64,000 nucleotides of DNA from Pseudomonas parafulva (GCF_000800255.1 NZ_CP009747.1:3968001-4032000); one strand, 5' to 3'; positions 44,421 to 55,383 are shown, numbered from the stretch's first letter. Numbers and translations: made by a program. The notes: generated from the sequence alone by a model not told the origin.

Positions 44421-45749
44421 TCAGGCGGTGGGGGGCGTGTCCATCTCGTCGCCCGACACCGCTGGCCGTTGCGACGCGGGTTCTGAAGCGGTCGCTTGCT
44501 CGGTCAGAGGCGCGTCCGGCACGGTCTCGATGGCCGCTGCCGCAGGCGGCTCGCGCAGACGGTTGAGCTCAGGCAGGCCGAGCTTGAGCAGGCGCGCGGT
44601 CTTGCTGCTGGCGACCTTGGCGTTGTTCTGCGAAGCCGGCAGGCGCGACAGTTGACCGGCCAGGTTCATCGCCAGGATCTCCCGCGAATACACACCGCCG
44701 CCCAACTGGTAGATGGCGGCGATCAGTTCGCGCAGGTCCAGCGGCAGGCGCCAGCGGGTGCGCAAGGCCGAGCCGAACGGCGCGCCGAATTCGTTGAGCG
44801 ACAGTTGCACCTGATCTTCGTCCAGCTCGCCCCCGGCCAGCCGCCACTCCTGCAAGGTGCGCAGCACCGCCAGATCGCCCAGGCAATGCAGCAGGCCGGC
44901 GCAGTAGCAGCGCTCCGGGTCGAGGTCGAGCTGTTGCGCCAGGGTGCGGCCGTAGTCGGCGGTGCGCAGCGAGAGGTTCCAGTAATGCGCCGCGTGGTGG
45001 GTCAGCAGCGGATCGCTCAGGCGCGCGCTGCGTTTGAGGGTCAGCCCCAGCACCAGGTTCATGCTCTGGGTGCTGCCCAATTGGTTGAGCGCCTGAAGCA
45101 GCGTCTGCACCGGCTTCTCGCGGTGCAGGGCGGCGCTGTTGGCGGCGGCGATGAGCACGGCGGTGATCTGCGGATCAGTGCGGATGTCTTCCTCCAGCAC
45201 GCGCAGGTCCAGGCCCTGCGGGCTCAGCGCACGCTTGACCGCCGCCTGCACGTCCGCGAGCAGCGGACCGCCGTCGGCGCTGGCGCGGCGTTGCTCGAGG
45301 AACGCTGGCAGGCGAGCGCCGGGCTGCAGCGGCGGCACCGGGCAGGCGATCTGCTCGCCCACTTCCAGCAGCAGGTTTTCCAGACGCTTGCGCAGGTTGT
45401 CCAGGTTCAGCGGCTTGCTCAGGTAGGCGGTAGGGTGCAGTGGCAGCGCTTCCTTGACGCTGGCGCTGTCGTTGCGCTCGCTCATGAGAATGAACGGCAG
45501 CGCGGCCTGTTCGCGCCGGCCACGCACCCTGCGCAGCAGATCGAGGCCATCGAGGCCCACCAGCTCGCGGGCGGCGATGATCAGGTCGGGCTTGCTGGAC
45601 AAGGCGCTCAGCGCCTGGGAGCCGTCGGCGCAGACTTCCAGGCGCGCGTCGCAGCGCACGCTCAGCAGCATCTCGCGCAGCATGTCGCGAACCCAGGGGT
45701 CGCTTTCGGCGATCAGCACGCGCGGTGGAAGGGGATCTGCAGCATTCAT
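44421..45749 (-). CDS. HDOD-domain protein with degenerate receiver domain
   Basis: A 442-residue protein: an N-terminal response-regulator receiver fold (about 8-125) and a C-terminal HDOD domain (about 165-400, with SAALHREKPVQTLLQALNQLG). In the receiver the phosphate-accepting aspartate seems to be lost: the usual D-L-I-L-x-D pattern reads DLIIAAR, while AESDPW and PTAYLSKPL (the switch Thr region and Lys) remain. It is thus probably a phosphorylation-independent receiver. HDOD proteins act in bacterial signalling without known enzymatic activity. The ATG at 45749 matches the start of the receiver (PRVLIAESD); a longer frame crosses the gabT terminator. It is between gabT and the CDI operon. 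Confidence 0.85.
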   Translation of the reverse strand: MNAADPLPPRVLIAESDPWVRDMLREMLLSVRCDARLEVCADGSQALSALSSKPDLIIAARELVGLDGLDLLRRVRGRREQAALPFILMSERNDSASVKEALPLHPTAYLSKPLNLDNLRKRLENLLLEVGEQIACPVPPLQPGARLPAFLEQRRASADGGPLLADVQAAVKRALSPQGLDLRVLEEDIRTDPQITAVLIAAANSAALHREKPVQTLLQALNQLGSTQSMNLVLGLTLKRSARLSDPLLTHHAAHYWNLSLRTADYGRTLAQQLDLDPERCYCAGLLHCLGDLAVLRTLQEWRLAGGELDEDQVQLSLNEFGAPFGSALRTRWRLPLDLRELIAAIYQLGGGVYSREILAMNLAGQLSRLPASQNNAKVASSKTARLLKLGLPELNRLREPPAAAAIETVPDAPLTEQATASEPASQRPAVSGDEMDTPPTA

Positions 45750-45841
45750 GGGCAACTCCTGGCAATCAGTGACGCACGATCCTTCGCAGCTTCCGGAAAC
45801 ATCCTCTGGACACCATAGCGCCACCTGCCGGACTTGGGCAT

Positions 45842-45867
45842 AAAAAAACCCGCCGAAGCGGGTTTTT
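45842..45867 (-). terminator. rho-independent terminator after gabT
   Basis: ACCCGC-CGAA-GCGGGT hairpin flanked by A and T runs on both sides, 17 bp past the gabT stop. The symmetrical A/T tracts could stop transcription from either side. Confidence 0.9.
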
Positions 45868-45883
45868 CCAGCGAAGCCGTGAA

Positions 45884-47161
45884 TTACGCCAGTTCGGCGA
45901 AGCACGCTTCGATGATGGCCAGGCCTTTGTCCAGCAGCGCGTCTTCGGCGGTCAGCGGCACCAGGATGCGCAGGACGTTGCCGTAGGTGCCACAGGACAG
46001 CAGGATCAGGCCTTTGTCGCGCGCCTTGGCCACGACTTGTGCCACGGCCGCCGCGTTCGGCGTGTGGGTGCCCTTCTCGAACACTTCCACGGCGATCATC
46101 GAGCCCAGACCACGGACGTCGCCGATGATCGGGTGCTTCTGCTGGATTTCACGCAGGCCAGCGGTCAGGCGCTCGCCGACGGCCTTGCTGCGCTCCAGCA
46201 GTTTCTCTTCCTCGAACACCTGGATGACGGCCAGCGCCGCGGCGCAGGCGATCGGCGAGCCCGCGTAGGTGCCGCCCAGACCGCCTGGGGCGATGGCGTC
46301 CATGTACTCGGCCTTGCCGCACACACCGGCCAGCGGGAAGCCGCCAGCGATGGATTTGGCGAAGGTGGTCAGGTCAGGCGCGACGCCCATCTGCTCCATC
46401 GCGAAGAAGGTGCCAGTACGGCCAGCGCCGGTCTGCACTTCGTCGGCGATCAGCAGGATGCCGTGCTGGTCGCACAGGGCGCGCAGACGCTGCATCAGTT
46501 CTTTCGGCGCCGGCAGGAAACCGCCTTCGCCCTGTACCGGCTCGAGGATGATCGCGGCGATGTCGCGCGGCTCGGCGTCGTTCTTGAAGATGCGCTCGAC
46601 CGAGGCGATGGCGTCATCGACGCTCACGCCGTGCAGTTCGCTCGGGAACAGGGCGCGGAAGATGCCGCCGGGCATCAGGCCCATGCCAGCCGAGTACGGC
46701 ACGACCTTGCCGGTCAGGCCCAGGGTCATCATGGTACGGCCGTGGTAGCCGCCGGTGAAGGCGATCACCCCCGCACGGCCGGTGGCGGCGCGGGCGACCT
46801 TGACGGCGTTTTCCACGGCTTCGGAGCCGGAGGTGACCAGCAGGGTTTTCTTGGCGAAGTCGCCCGGCACCAGGCTGTTGATCTTCTCGGCCAACTCGAC
46901 GTAGGGCTCATAGGCCAGCACCTGGAAGCAGGTGTGGCTGACCTTGGTCAGCTGCTCCTGGACGGCTGCGACCACTTTCGGGTGCAGGTGGCCGGTGTTG
47001 AGCACTGCGATGCCGCCGGCGAAGTCGATCAGTTCGCGGCCTTCGACGTCGATCACCGTGGAGTTCTTCGCCGACTCGACGAAGATCGGGTGAATCTGGC
47101 CGACGCCACGTGGGACGGCGGCGACACGGCGTTGCATCAAGGATTCGTTGGTCTTGCTCAT
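45884..47161 (-). CDS. gabT: 4-aminobutyrate aminotransferase GabT
   Basis: A 425-residue class III PLP aminotransferase of the usual length. The cofactor lysine is Lys269 in DLTTFAKSIAGG; the preceding IADEVQTGAGRTG (about 238-250) holds the cofactor-binding aspartate. SGSEAVENAVKVAR and YHGRT bind the phosphate and ring. It converts 4-aminobutyrate and 2-oxoglutarate to succinic semialdehyde and glutamate; related 5-aminovalerate is a common alternative substrate in Pseudomonas. It lies 178 bp downstream of gabD and is probably cotranscribed. Confidence 0.94.
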   Translation of the reverse strand: MSKTNESLMQRRVAAVPRGVGQIHPIFVESAKNSTVIDVEGRELIDFAGGIAVLNTGHLHPKVVAAVQEQLTKVSHTCFQVLAYEPYVELAEKINSLVPGDFAKKTLLVTSGSEAVENAVKVARAATGRAGVIAFTGGYHGRTMMTLGLTGKVVPYSAGMGLMPGGIFRALFPSELHGVSVDDAIASVERIFKNDAEPRDIAAIILEPVQGEGGFLPAPKELMQRLRALCDQHGILLIADEVQTGAGRTGTFFAMEQMGVAPDLTTFAKSIAGGFPLAGVCGKAEYMDAIAPGGLGGTYAGSPIACAAALAVIQVFEEEKLLERSKAVGERLTAGLREIQQKHPIIGDVRGLGSMIAVEVFEKGTHTPNAAAVAQVVAKARDKGLILLSCGTYGNVLRILVPLTAEDALLDKGLAIIEACFAELA

Positions 47162-47339
47162 AATGCCCTCATTCGCGCCGAGGCTTACGGCGCTGTTATT
47201 CGGGGGTGGCTGGGCGGACGGCGGACAGTATTCGTTGATCGACTGCCGCGCACGCCCTGGCCACCAGGTACTGCGCTGTCAAAAAAACCAGCGGGACGTC
47301 GCTCTCGCGCCCCGCTGGCGAGGTAAATCCCTTAGCGCA

Positions 47340-48782
47340 TCAGACGCTGATGCACAGGTATTTGATTTCGAGGTAGTCCTCGATGCCGTACTTGGAACCT
47401 TCGCGGCCCAGGCCCGAGGCCTTGATGCCGCCGAACGGCGCGACTTCGTTGGAGATCAGGCCGGTGTTGATGCCGACCATGCCGTACTCCAGCGCCTCGG
47501 CGACGCGGAACACGCGGCTCATGTCGCGGGCATAGAAGTAGGAGGCCAGGCCGAACTCGGTGTCGTTGGACAGGGCGATGACTTCGGCCTCGTCCTTGAA
47601 GCGGAACAGCGGGGCCAGCGGGCCGAAGGTTTCTTCCTTGGCCACGGCCGCGTGCTTGGGCACGTCCACCAGAATGGTCGGCTCGAAGAAGTTGCCTTCG
47701 ATCAGCTTGCCGCCGGACAGCACCTTGGCGCCTTTGGACACGGCGTCTTCAATGTGTTCCTGGACCTTGGCCACGGCCTTGTGGTCGATCAGCGGGCCGG
47801 TGGTGGTGCCGTCTTCCAGGCCATTGCCGATCTTGAGCTTGGCGACCGCCGCCTTGAGCTTCTCGGCGAAGGCGTCATACACGCCGTCCTGCACATAGAG
47901 GCGGTTGGCGCAGACGCAGGTCTGACCGTTGTTGCGGTACTTGGAGATGATCGCGCCCTCGACCGCCTTGTCCAGGTCGGCGTCGTCGAACACGATGAAC
48001 GGGGCGTTGCCACCCAGCTCCAGGGACACTTTCTTGATGTCCTTGGCGCATTCTTCCATCAGTTGGCGACCGATTTCGGTCGAGCCGGTGAACGACAGTT
48101 TGCGCACCAGCGCGTTGCCGGTCAGCTCGCCGCCGACTTCGCCGGCGCTGCCGGTGACCACGCTCAACACGCCCGCCGGGATGCCGGCGCGGGTGGCCAG
48201 TTCGACCAGGGCCAGGGCGGAGTACGGGGTCTGCGAGGCGGGCTTGAGCACCATGGTGCAGCCAGCGGCCAGGGCCGGGCCGGCTTTACGGGTGATCATC
48301 GCCGCCGGGAAGTTCCACGGGGTGATGGCGGCGGTGACGCCGATCGGCTGCTTGATGACGATCAGGCGCTTGTCCGGCTGATGGCCAGGAATGGTGTCGC
48401 CGTAGACGCGCTTGGCTTCTTCGGCGAACCACTCGATGAACGACGCCGCGTAGGCGATCTCGCCCTTGGCTTCGGCCAGCGGTTTGCCTTGTTCGGTGGT
48501 CATCAGGCGGGCCAGGTCGTCCTGGTGCTCGATCATCAGCTCGAACCAGCGACGCAGCTTGGCCGAACGCTCTTTGGCCGTCAGCGCGCGCCAGGCCGGC
48601 AGGGCCTTGTCGGCGGCCTCGATGGCGCGGCGGGTTTCCGCAGCGCCCATCTTCGGCACGCTGCCGATGACATCGCCCGTGGCCGGGTTGGTCACCTGGA
48701 TGGTCTGACCGCTGTCCGCGTCCAGCCACTCACCGTTGATGAAGGCCTGCTGGCGGAACAACTGAGCGTCTTTGAGCTGCAT
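47340..48782 (-). CDS. gabD: succinate-semialdehyde dehydrogenase GabD
   Basis: A 480-residue aldehyde dehydrogenase. The catalytic residues are intact: Glu255 in VSLELGGNAPF and Cys289 in NNGQTCVCANR, with the NAD(P)-binding TPWNFPAAM near 155 and FTGSTEIGR near 231. It oxidises succinic semialdehyde from GabT to succinate, completing 4-aminobutyrate degradation (glutarate semialdehyde in the aminovalerate route is possible). The start at 48782 gives the family N-terminus MQLKDAQLF; a longer frame to 48803 has no support. It is the first gene of gabDT; a palindromic operator candidate lies about 130 bp upstream. Confidence 0.94.
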   Translation of the reverse strand: MQLKDAQLFRQQAFINGEWLDADSGQTIQVTNPATGDVIGSVPKMGAAETRRAIEAADKALPAWRALTAKERSAKLRRWFELMIEHQDDLARLMTTEQGKPLAEAKGEIAYAASFIEWFAEEAKRVYGDTIPGHQPDKRLIVIKQPIGVTAAITPWNFPAAMITRKAGPALAAGCTMVLKPASQTPYSALALVELATRAGIPAGVLSVVTGSAGEVGGELTGNALVRKLSFTGSTEIGRQLMEECAKDIKKVSLELGGNAPFIVFDDADLDKAVEGAIISKYRNNGQTCVCANRLYVQDGVYDAFAEKLKAAVAKLKIGNGLEDGTTTGPLIDHKAVAKVQEHIEDAVSKGAKVLSGGKLIEGNFFEPTILVDVPKHAAVAKEETFGPLAPLFRFKDEAEVIALSNDTEFGLASYFYARDMSRVFRVAEALEYGMVGINTGLISNEVAPFGGIKASGLGREGSKYGIEDYLEIKYLCISV

Positions 48783-48908
48783 GTCGGCTTCCCTTGACCG
48801 CACCGTACACGCACGGCGCGAATGGTTGATTGTGCTTCAGGCGCCGGCTAAGGCGACCGTCATGGATGCTGGCACCCGGTCGAATCGGTGTTCGATATGG
48901 GCATCGAG

Positions 48909-48926
48909 CGTTTGAAATCTCAAACG
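48909..48926. promoter_or_regulatory. palindrome upstream of gabD
   Basis: CGTTTGA-AATC-TCAAACG: two 7-bp arms with a 4-bp centre, about 127-144 bp ahead of the gabD start. Its size and position suit a dimeric regulator or an upstream activator. The binding protein is unknown. Confidence 0.45.
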
Positions 48927-49237
48927 AATGCTAAGCGGCTGCTGGGGTGTTGGACAATAGCCTGTTCGAAAAAAAGAACGAATGGGCAAATGCGGTGAGT
49001 GGCGTCCAGTCGGGAAGTTCACGGGCCGGAGGTGGAGCGACGAGCTTGCCGAGGGCGACACTGCCTGCAGGTTAAACGAGCGGGTTGACGCAAATGTGAT
49101 AGGCGCGTGAAACGGCCCCTGGAGGGGTGCTTATGGCTACGATCCGGAGATCGTCCTTAATACGGTGAACTCAAACGTTTCATTCAGCTCGATGGCCACC
49201 CGGGCGCTGCGGGAAAACCTGCCAGAGATCAAGGCGA

Positions 49238-49266
49238 TGGACGCCATCGACACAGACCGGTATCAT
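49238..49266 (+). promoter_or_regulatory. candidate sigma-70 promoter of tRNA-Arg
   Basis: A -10 box TATCAT (49261-49266) lies 12 bp before the tRNA, with TGGACG 17 bp upstream as a partial -35. The GC-rich stretch between the -10 and the tRNA is the discriminator typical of growth-rate-controlled stable RNA genes. Confidence 0.5.
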
Positions 49267-49278
49267 GGCGCCCGCGTT

Positions 49279-49355
49279 GCACTCGTAGCTCAGCTGGATA
49301 GAGTACTGCCCTCCGAAGGCAGGGGTCGTGGGTTCGAATCCCGCCGAGTGCGCCA
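49279..49355 (+). tRNA. tRNA-Arg (anticodon CCG)
   Basis: A 77-nt cloverleaf can be drawn by hand: acceptor stem GCACTCG/CGAGTGC, D arm GCTC-AGCTGGATA-GAGT, anticodon stem CTGCC/GGCAG with loop CTCCGAA (anticodon CCG at 49313-49315), T arm with GTTCGAATC, discriminator G and an encoded CCA end. It reads the CGG arginine codon, which is common in this GC-rich genome. A terminator follows at once. Confidence 0.96.
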
Positions 49356-49360
49356 TCTCC

Positions 49361-49390
49361 AAAAGCCCTGGGAATCTCCCGGGGCTTTTT
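49361..49390 (+). terminator. rho-independent terminator after tRNA-Arg
   Basis: AAAAGCCC...GGGCTTTT hairpin with a second inner stem, followed by five T, directly after the tRNA CCA end. Confidence 0.9.
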
Positions 49391-49507
49391 CGTTCCTGCG
49401 CCCCCCCACCGCGCCCCTCCCCTCACCACGGCCATTGATGGTAGCGTGGGCACGTTCCTACTTTTGCACGTGCCCTTTAAACCCTTCGCGAAGGAATGCG
49501 CTCGATC

Positions 49508-51238
49508 ATGCCCTTGCCCAAGTTTTCTGCCGCCTCCCTGCTGCTGGCCAGCCTCGCCCTGCTCAGCGTGCCGGCCCACGCCAATCTCAGCCCGCAACAA
49601 TCCGCCGCCATCCTCAAAGCCTACGACGGCAGCGAGCCGGCCGACTTCAAGCAGTTCATCGGCCAGTTGGCCACGCATGAGCTGGCCAAGACCGATGGGC
49701 TCGAACAGACCCTCCAGGCCTATCAGGCCGGCACGTCACTGAATGCCGAGCAGCAAAACGAGATCAACCGTCTGCTGGGCCTCTATACCCGCATCAAGTA
49801 CGGCAAGGCGGCCACCGAGACGCTGCGCGAACTGGTCGAGATTCCGACCTTCCAGGTCGAGGGCGTGGCGCAGCACGACAACCCGCAGTTCCACAAGATC
49901 GCCGCGAAGATCCAGGCGCTGGCCGAAGGCTTTGGCCTGGCCTTCCGCAACGTCGACAACCGCGTCTACGAAATCACCCTCGGCGAAGGCAAGGAAATGG
50001 TCGGCCTGCACGCCCACGCCGACGTGGTGCCAGTGAACCCGGACAACTGGAAGCTGGAAAACGGTACTCGCCTGGACCCGTTCAAGGTCACCCTGGTGGG
50101 CGATCGCATGTACGGGCGCGGCACCGAGGACGACAAGAACGGCATCGTCGTCGCGCTCTATGCGTTGAAAGTGGCCAAGGACGAGCAGCTGCCGCTGGCG
50201 CGCCAGTTCAAGCTGCTGATCGACACCACCGAAGAAACTTCCGGCGACGCGATTCCTTATTACTTCGCCCACAACGCCACGCCGGACTACAACCTGGCCT
50301 TGGACGGCGGCTATCCGGTGGTCATCGCCGAGAAAGGCTACGGCACGGTGATGGCCAGCTTCGCCAAGCGCGCGGCCGAAGGCAAAGGCGCGGAAGTGAT
50401 CAACCTCACCGGCGGCCTGGCCACCAACCAGATTCCTACCACCTCGGTGGCGACCTTGCTCGGCGACCACCCGGTGGACCTGGCCCGACGCCTGAAAAAG
50501 GCCGGCACCGATTATCGCAAGGCCCACGGCAAGGACTTCCGCATCGACAGCGTGGTGTCCGGCAAGCACGTGATCCTGACCGTGACCGGCGTGTCTGCGC
50601 ACTCCTCCTCGCCGCAGTCGGGGGTCAACCCGGTGGCGCGCATGCTCGACTTCCTCAACGGCCTGGGCGAACGCGTGCCGCTCAAGCGCAACCACTTCAC
50701 CGACGCTGCGCGCTACGCCGCCGACAACTGGGGCCTGGACTACCTGGGCAGCAAGCTGGGCATCGGCTTCAAGGACGACTTCATGGGGCCGCTGACCGCC
50801 TCACCGACGTTCGTTGGCGTGGACGACAAGGGCCTGAAGCTGGCGGTGAACCTGCGCATTCCCAAGGGCAAGTCGATCCAGACCCTCAAGGACGAGCTGG
50901 GCAGCAAGCTCGGTGCCTGGTCGAACGACACCCACACCGCCGTGGCCTTCGACTACAGCCTCGACGAGCCGATGTACCGCAACCCCGAAGGCGCGTGGGT
51001 GAAGGCGCTGCTCGACGTTGCCAGCCAGAACCTCGGTCTGCCCCATGAGTTCGGCACCTCCGCCGGTGCCACCTCGGTGCATGACCTACCCAACGGTGTG
51101 CAGTTCGGTCTGGCCATGCCCGGCGTGAAGTACACCGGTCACAACGACAACGAGTTCAAGACCGTAGAGCAGTTCATGCTCGACCTGCAGGTGGTCAGTG
51201 AAATGGTCGCGCGCATCGGGCAGATGCCCACGCTCTAG
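49508..51238 (+). CDS. secreted M20-family zinc dipeptidase/peptidase
   Basis: A 576-residue metallopeptidase with a Sec signal peptide (LPKFSAASLLLASLALLSVPAHA-NL). The M20 zinc ligands are recognisable: HAHADVVP, RGTEDDKNG and TTEETSGD with the acidic pair, and later GVSAHSSSPQSG in the dimerisation lid and GHNDNE near the end. Peptidases of this family hydrolyse dipeptides or small peptides in the periplasm. At over 570 residues it is longer than cytoplasmic PepV-like enzymes, with an N-terminal insert of about 90 residues. The ATG at 49508 is preferred: AAGGA lies 12 bases ahead, whereas the ATG at 49496 directly abuts AAGGA and leaves no spacing. Exact substrate unknown. Confidence 0.86.
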   Translation: MPLPKFSAASLLLASLALLSVPAHANLSPQQSAAILKAYDGSEPADFKQFIGQLATHELAKTDGLEQTLQAYQAGTSLNAEQQNEINRLLGLYTRIKYGKAATETLRELVEIPTFQVEGVAQHDNPQFHKIAAKIQALAEGFGLAFRNVDNRVYEITLGEGKEMVGLHAHADVVPVNPDNWKLENGTRLDPFKVTLVGDRMYGRGTEDDKNGIVVALYALKVAKDEQLPLARQFKLLIDTTEETSGDAIPYYFAHNATPDYNLALDGGYPVVIAEKGYGTVMASFAKRAAEGKGAEVINLTGGLATNQIPTTSVATLLGDHPVDLARRLKKAGTDYRKAHGKDFRIDSVVSGKHVILTVTGVSAHSSSPQSGVNPVARMLDFLNGLGERVPLKRNHFTDAARYAADNWGLDYLGSKLGIGFKDDFMGPLTASPTFVGVDDKGLKLAVNLRIPKGKSIQTLKDELGSKLGAWSNDTHTAVAFDYSLDEPMYRNPEGAWVKALLDVASQNLGLPHEFGTSAGATSVHDLPNGVQFGLAMPGVKYTGHNDNEFKTVEQFMLDLQVVSEMVARIGQMPTL

Positions 51239-51394
51239 CGACGCCTGCCGAGGGCTGCCTGCCAGCCCTCGGATTTTTCCCGCCAATGACGTTTTTCAAT
51301 CGGCTCCATGCCGTTTCCTGCATTGCCCGGCCACGCGCGGTCTTGGATGCTTGAGGCTTTCCAGGACAGCGTTTTTTCCACTGCCGAGGCCGCC

Positions 51395-51832
51395 ATGAAG
51401 AACGTCGAACACATCCTCAAGAGCAAATCCCAGCATCAGACCGTCTACACCATCGGCCCTGACGATTCGGTGCTCGACGCACTCAAGCTCCTGGCGGAAG
51501 TGAATATCGGGGCGCTGCCGGTGGTGGAAGGCGATCAGGTGGTGGGCATCGTCAGCGAGCGCGATTATGCGCGCAAGCTGGTGCTCAAAGGCCGCTCGTC
51601 GGCGGTCACCCCCGTGCGCGAGATCATGAGCGCGCCGGTGGTCACCGTGGAGCCCAAGCACAACCTGGAATACTGCATGAACCTGATGACCAACCGGCAT
51701 CTGCGCCACTTGCCGGTGGTGGACAACGGCAAGTTGCTGGGCCTGCTGTCGATCGGTGACCTGGTCAAGGAAACCATCGCCGAGCAGGCCAACCTGATCC
51801 TGCAACTGGAGCAGTACATCCGCGGCGAGTGA
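51395..51832 (+). CDS. two-CBS-domain protein
   Basis: A 145-residue cytoplasmic protein made of two CBS motifs (about 8-65 and 75-132), each ending in the usual G-I-V-S-E-R-D-Y and G-L-L-S-I-G-D-L strings (VVGIVSERDYARK and LLGLLSIGDLVKE). CBS pairs bind adenine nucleotides and serve as sensors; stand-alone members have no fixed function. I chose ATG 51395 (MKNVEHILKSKS), where the CBS fold starts; the longer frame to 51308 adds non-homologous residues. It is convergent with the DUF2789 gene, 4 bp apart. Confidence 0.87.
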   Translation: MKNVEHILKSKSQHQTVYTIGPDDSVLDALKLLAEVNIGALPVVEGDQVVGIVSERDYARKLVLKGRSSAVTPVREIMSAPVVTVEPKHNLEYCMNLMTNRHLRHLPVVDNGKLLGLLSIGDLVKETIAEQANLILQLEQYIRGE

Positions 51833-51836
51833 GGCC

Positions 51837-52079
51837 TCAGGCCTTGGGCTTGTGCAGCGCCTCATTGAGCTGGTCGATCATGACGATCCAGTCGGAATCG
51901 GCGATGTAGTTTTCCTTGAGGAAGGCGCGCTGCGAATCGCTCCAGAACGGCGCGTCCACCAGTTTGACGTCGTCGTCCAGCGGGGAATGGGTGGTGATGA
52001 AGCGGTCGATCTCGACAGGATCGTCATCCAGGCCCAACTGCTTGAAGATTTCCGAGAACTCGTGAGTTGGTGCGTCCAT
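51837..52079 (-). CDS. DUF2789 family protein
   Basis: An 80-residue acidic protein (MDAPTHEFSEIFKQLGL...) with the pattern LGLDDDPVEIDRFITTHSPL and APFWSDSQRAFLKENYIADSDW, which I recognise as DUF2789, a small conserved family in gamma-proteobacteria without known function. It ends 4 bp before the CBS gene's stop on the other strand. It has no operon partner. Confidence 0.8.
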   Translation of the reverse strand: MDAPTHEFSEIFKQLGLDDDPVEIDRFITTHSPLDDDVKLVDAPFWSDSQRAFLKENYIADSDWIVMIDQLNEALHKPKA

Positions 52080-52185
52080 GGTGCGTACCTCCGGGTAGGT
52101 CTAAGGGGTGCCTACCTCTAGACAGCTCGCAGGCCGCACTGACTCGATCCGATGCGCCGATCCGCTGGAAAAAACGCCGCGCCGC

Positions 52186-52818
52186 CTACAGGGGCGCGCG
52201 GCGCAGCGTGGCGAGGAAGGTCGCTGCACCGATGAACAGCCCGGCGAAGGTGCGGTTCAGACGCTTCTGCTGCCGGGGCGTGCGCATCAGGCGCAGCACC
52301 CGCGAGGCCAGGCCGGTATAACCGGCCATTACCAGCAAATCGACGCTGATCATGGTGACAGTGATGGTCAGGTACTGGGGCAACAACGGTGCGTGCGGGT
52401 CGATGAACTGCGGCAGGACCGCCAGCATGAACACCAGCGCCTTGGGGTTGCTGACGTTGACCAGGAAGCCCCGGAACACCAGGCTCAGCGGCTTGCCGAT
52501 GGGGCGCACGGTCGAGGGGTCGGTGAGGTCCATCGGCAAGGCCCGCCACTGGCGATAAGCCAGATACACCAGGTAGGCGACGCCGAACCATTTGATCACC
52601 TGGAACGCGGTGGCCGAGGCGGCGAGGATGGCGCCCACCCCGGCGGCGATGATGGCGATCTGCACGATCAAGCCCAGTTGCAGGCCCAGCGCGTTCCAGT
52701 AGCCGCGCCAGAAACCGTATTGCAGCCCACTGGACATCGAGGCGATCGCCCCGGCGCCCGGCGACAGGCTGATCACCCAGCACGCAGCGAAGAACGCCAA
52801 CCAGGTCTCCATCGACAT
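52186..52818 (-). CDS. LysE/RhtB-family amino-acid exporter
   Basis: A 210-residue inner-membrane protein with about six segments. It has the family N-terminal motif SLSPGAGAIASMSSGLQYGFWRG (near residues 20-42, the GP-G pattern of LysE/RhtB here with an Ala), then LVYLAYRQWR near 90 and FLVNVSNPKALVFMLAVLPQF in the middle, the most conserved part. These export amino acids or homoserine (lactones); the substrate is not predictable here. Starts at 52818 and 52812 are both possible; the first has GAGGTG close by, the second at ideal spacing. Confidence 0.85.
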   Translation of the reverse strand: MSMETWLAFFAACWVISLSPGAGAIASMSSGLQYGFWRGYWNALGLQLGLIVQIAIIAAGVGAILAASATAFQVIKWFGVAYLVYLAYRQWRALPMDLTDPSTVRPIGKPLSLVFRGFLVNVSNPKALVFMLAVLPQFIDPHAPLLPQYLTITVTMISVDLLVMAGYTGLASRVLRLMRTPRQQKRLNRTFAGLFIGAATFLATLRRAPL

Positions 52819-52918
52819 CGCACACCTCACTCGCGCTAATGTTGCAAAACGTTAAGCTACGGTCCTGGCCAAAAAAGCACCAGTGGTTTTTGCGCGAATG
52901 CCCACGCAGCAGCGCCGC

Positions 52919-54829
<1,911 letters not shown>

Positions 54830-54900
54830 GATGGTCGCGGAGTCTATCAGCTTCCGGGTGGCCCACACAGGGCGCTCGATCACTGACGCGAGTCGAACCA

Positions 54901-55383
54901 ATGCACACCGATCTATGGGATCACGCGCGGGCCTTGTATGCCCGGCCAGGCGTCGAGCACGCCTGTCTTGCCTTGCAGTCGCTGGGCGGCGATGTCTGCC
55001 TGCTGCTGTGCGCCACCTGGTTGCAAGCGCGGGGCGTGGCGGCAGAGCCGCAGCGGGTGGAAGCATTGCTGGCGGTCAGCGGGCCGTGGCAACGCGACGT
55101 GGTGGCGCCGCTGCGGGCGTTGCGTCAGGCATGGCGCGGGCAGGCGGCGCACGACGCTGCGTTGGCGGCGCTACGCGAACAGGTGAAGAGGTTGGAACTG
55201 GAGGCTGAGCGCACCGTGCTGGAGCGCTTGCAGGGCATTACCTGCGGGTGGTCGGCGAGTCCACACGGACACGCCGATGATTGGCTGCTACGGCTGGCGC
55301 CGGCGCCGACCCACGACCACGACGCGCTGCATCAATTGCGCGCCGCGGCCGCTGCGCTTCAGGAGGCCGAAGAGGACGACTGA
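54901..55383 (+). CDS. TIGR02444 family protein
   Basis: A 160-residue protein with LWDHARALYARPGVEHACLALQ and GGDVCLLLCATWLQARG in the first 50 residues, the hallmark of the TIGR02444 (DUF2390) family of unknown function found beside algP and ABC-F genes in Pseudomonas. It is mostly helical and lacks a signal peptide. Its last 25 bases overlap the 3' end of algP on the other strand. Confidence 0.82.
   Translation: MHTDLWDHARALYARPGVEHACLALQSLGGDVCLLLCATWLQARGVAAEPQRVEALLAVSGPWQRDVVAPLRALRQAWRGQAAHDAALAALREQVKRLELEAERTVLERLQGITCGWSASPHGHADDWLLRLAPAPTHDHDALHQLRAAAAALQEAEEDD

Larger units (their letters stand above)
48783..49278. promoter_or_regulatory. intergenic region gabD / tRNA-Arg (about 500 bp)
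   Basis: No gene is supported here. The left part should hold the gabDT promoter, with a near-perfect palindrome at 48909-48926. The right part holds the tRNA promoter at 49238-49266. The rest shows no recognised feature. Confidence 0.6.

Noticed and set aside
48837..49061. Small minus-strand frame of 74 codons upstream of gabD
   Set aside because: It has no family resemblance or ribosome-binding site and overlaps the probable gabDT control region.
49279..51238. Genomic island inserted at tRNA-Arg
   Set aside because: The tRNA is followed by its terminator and core-like genes with normal composition; no integrase gene or second copy of the tRNA 3' end was seen.
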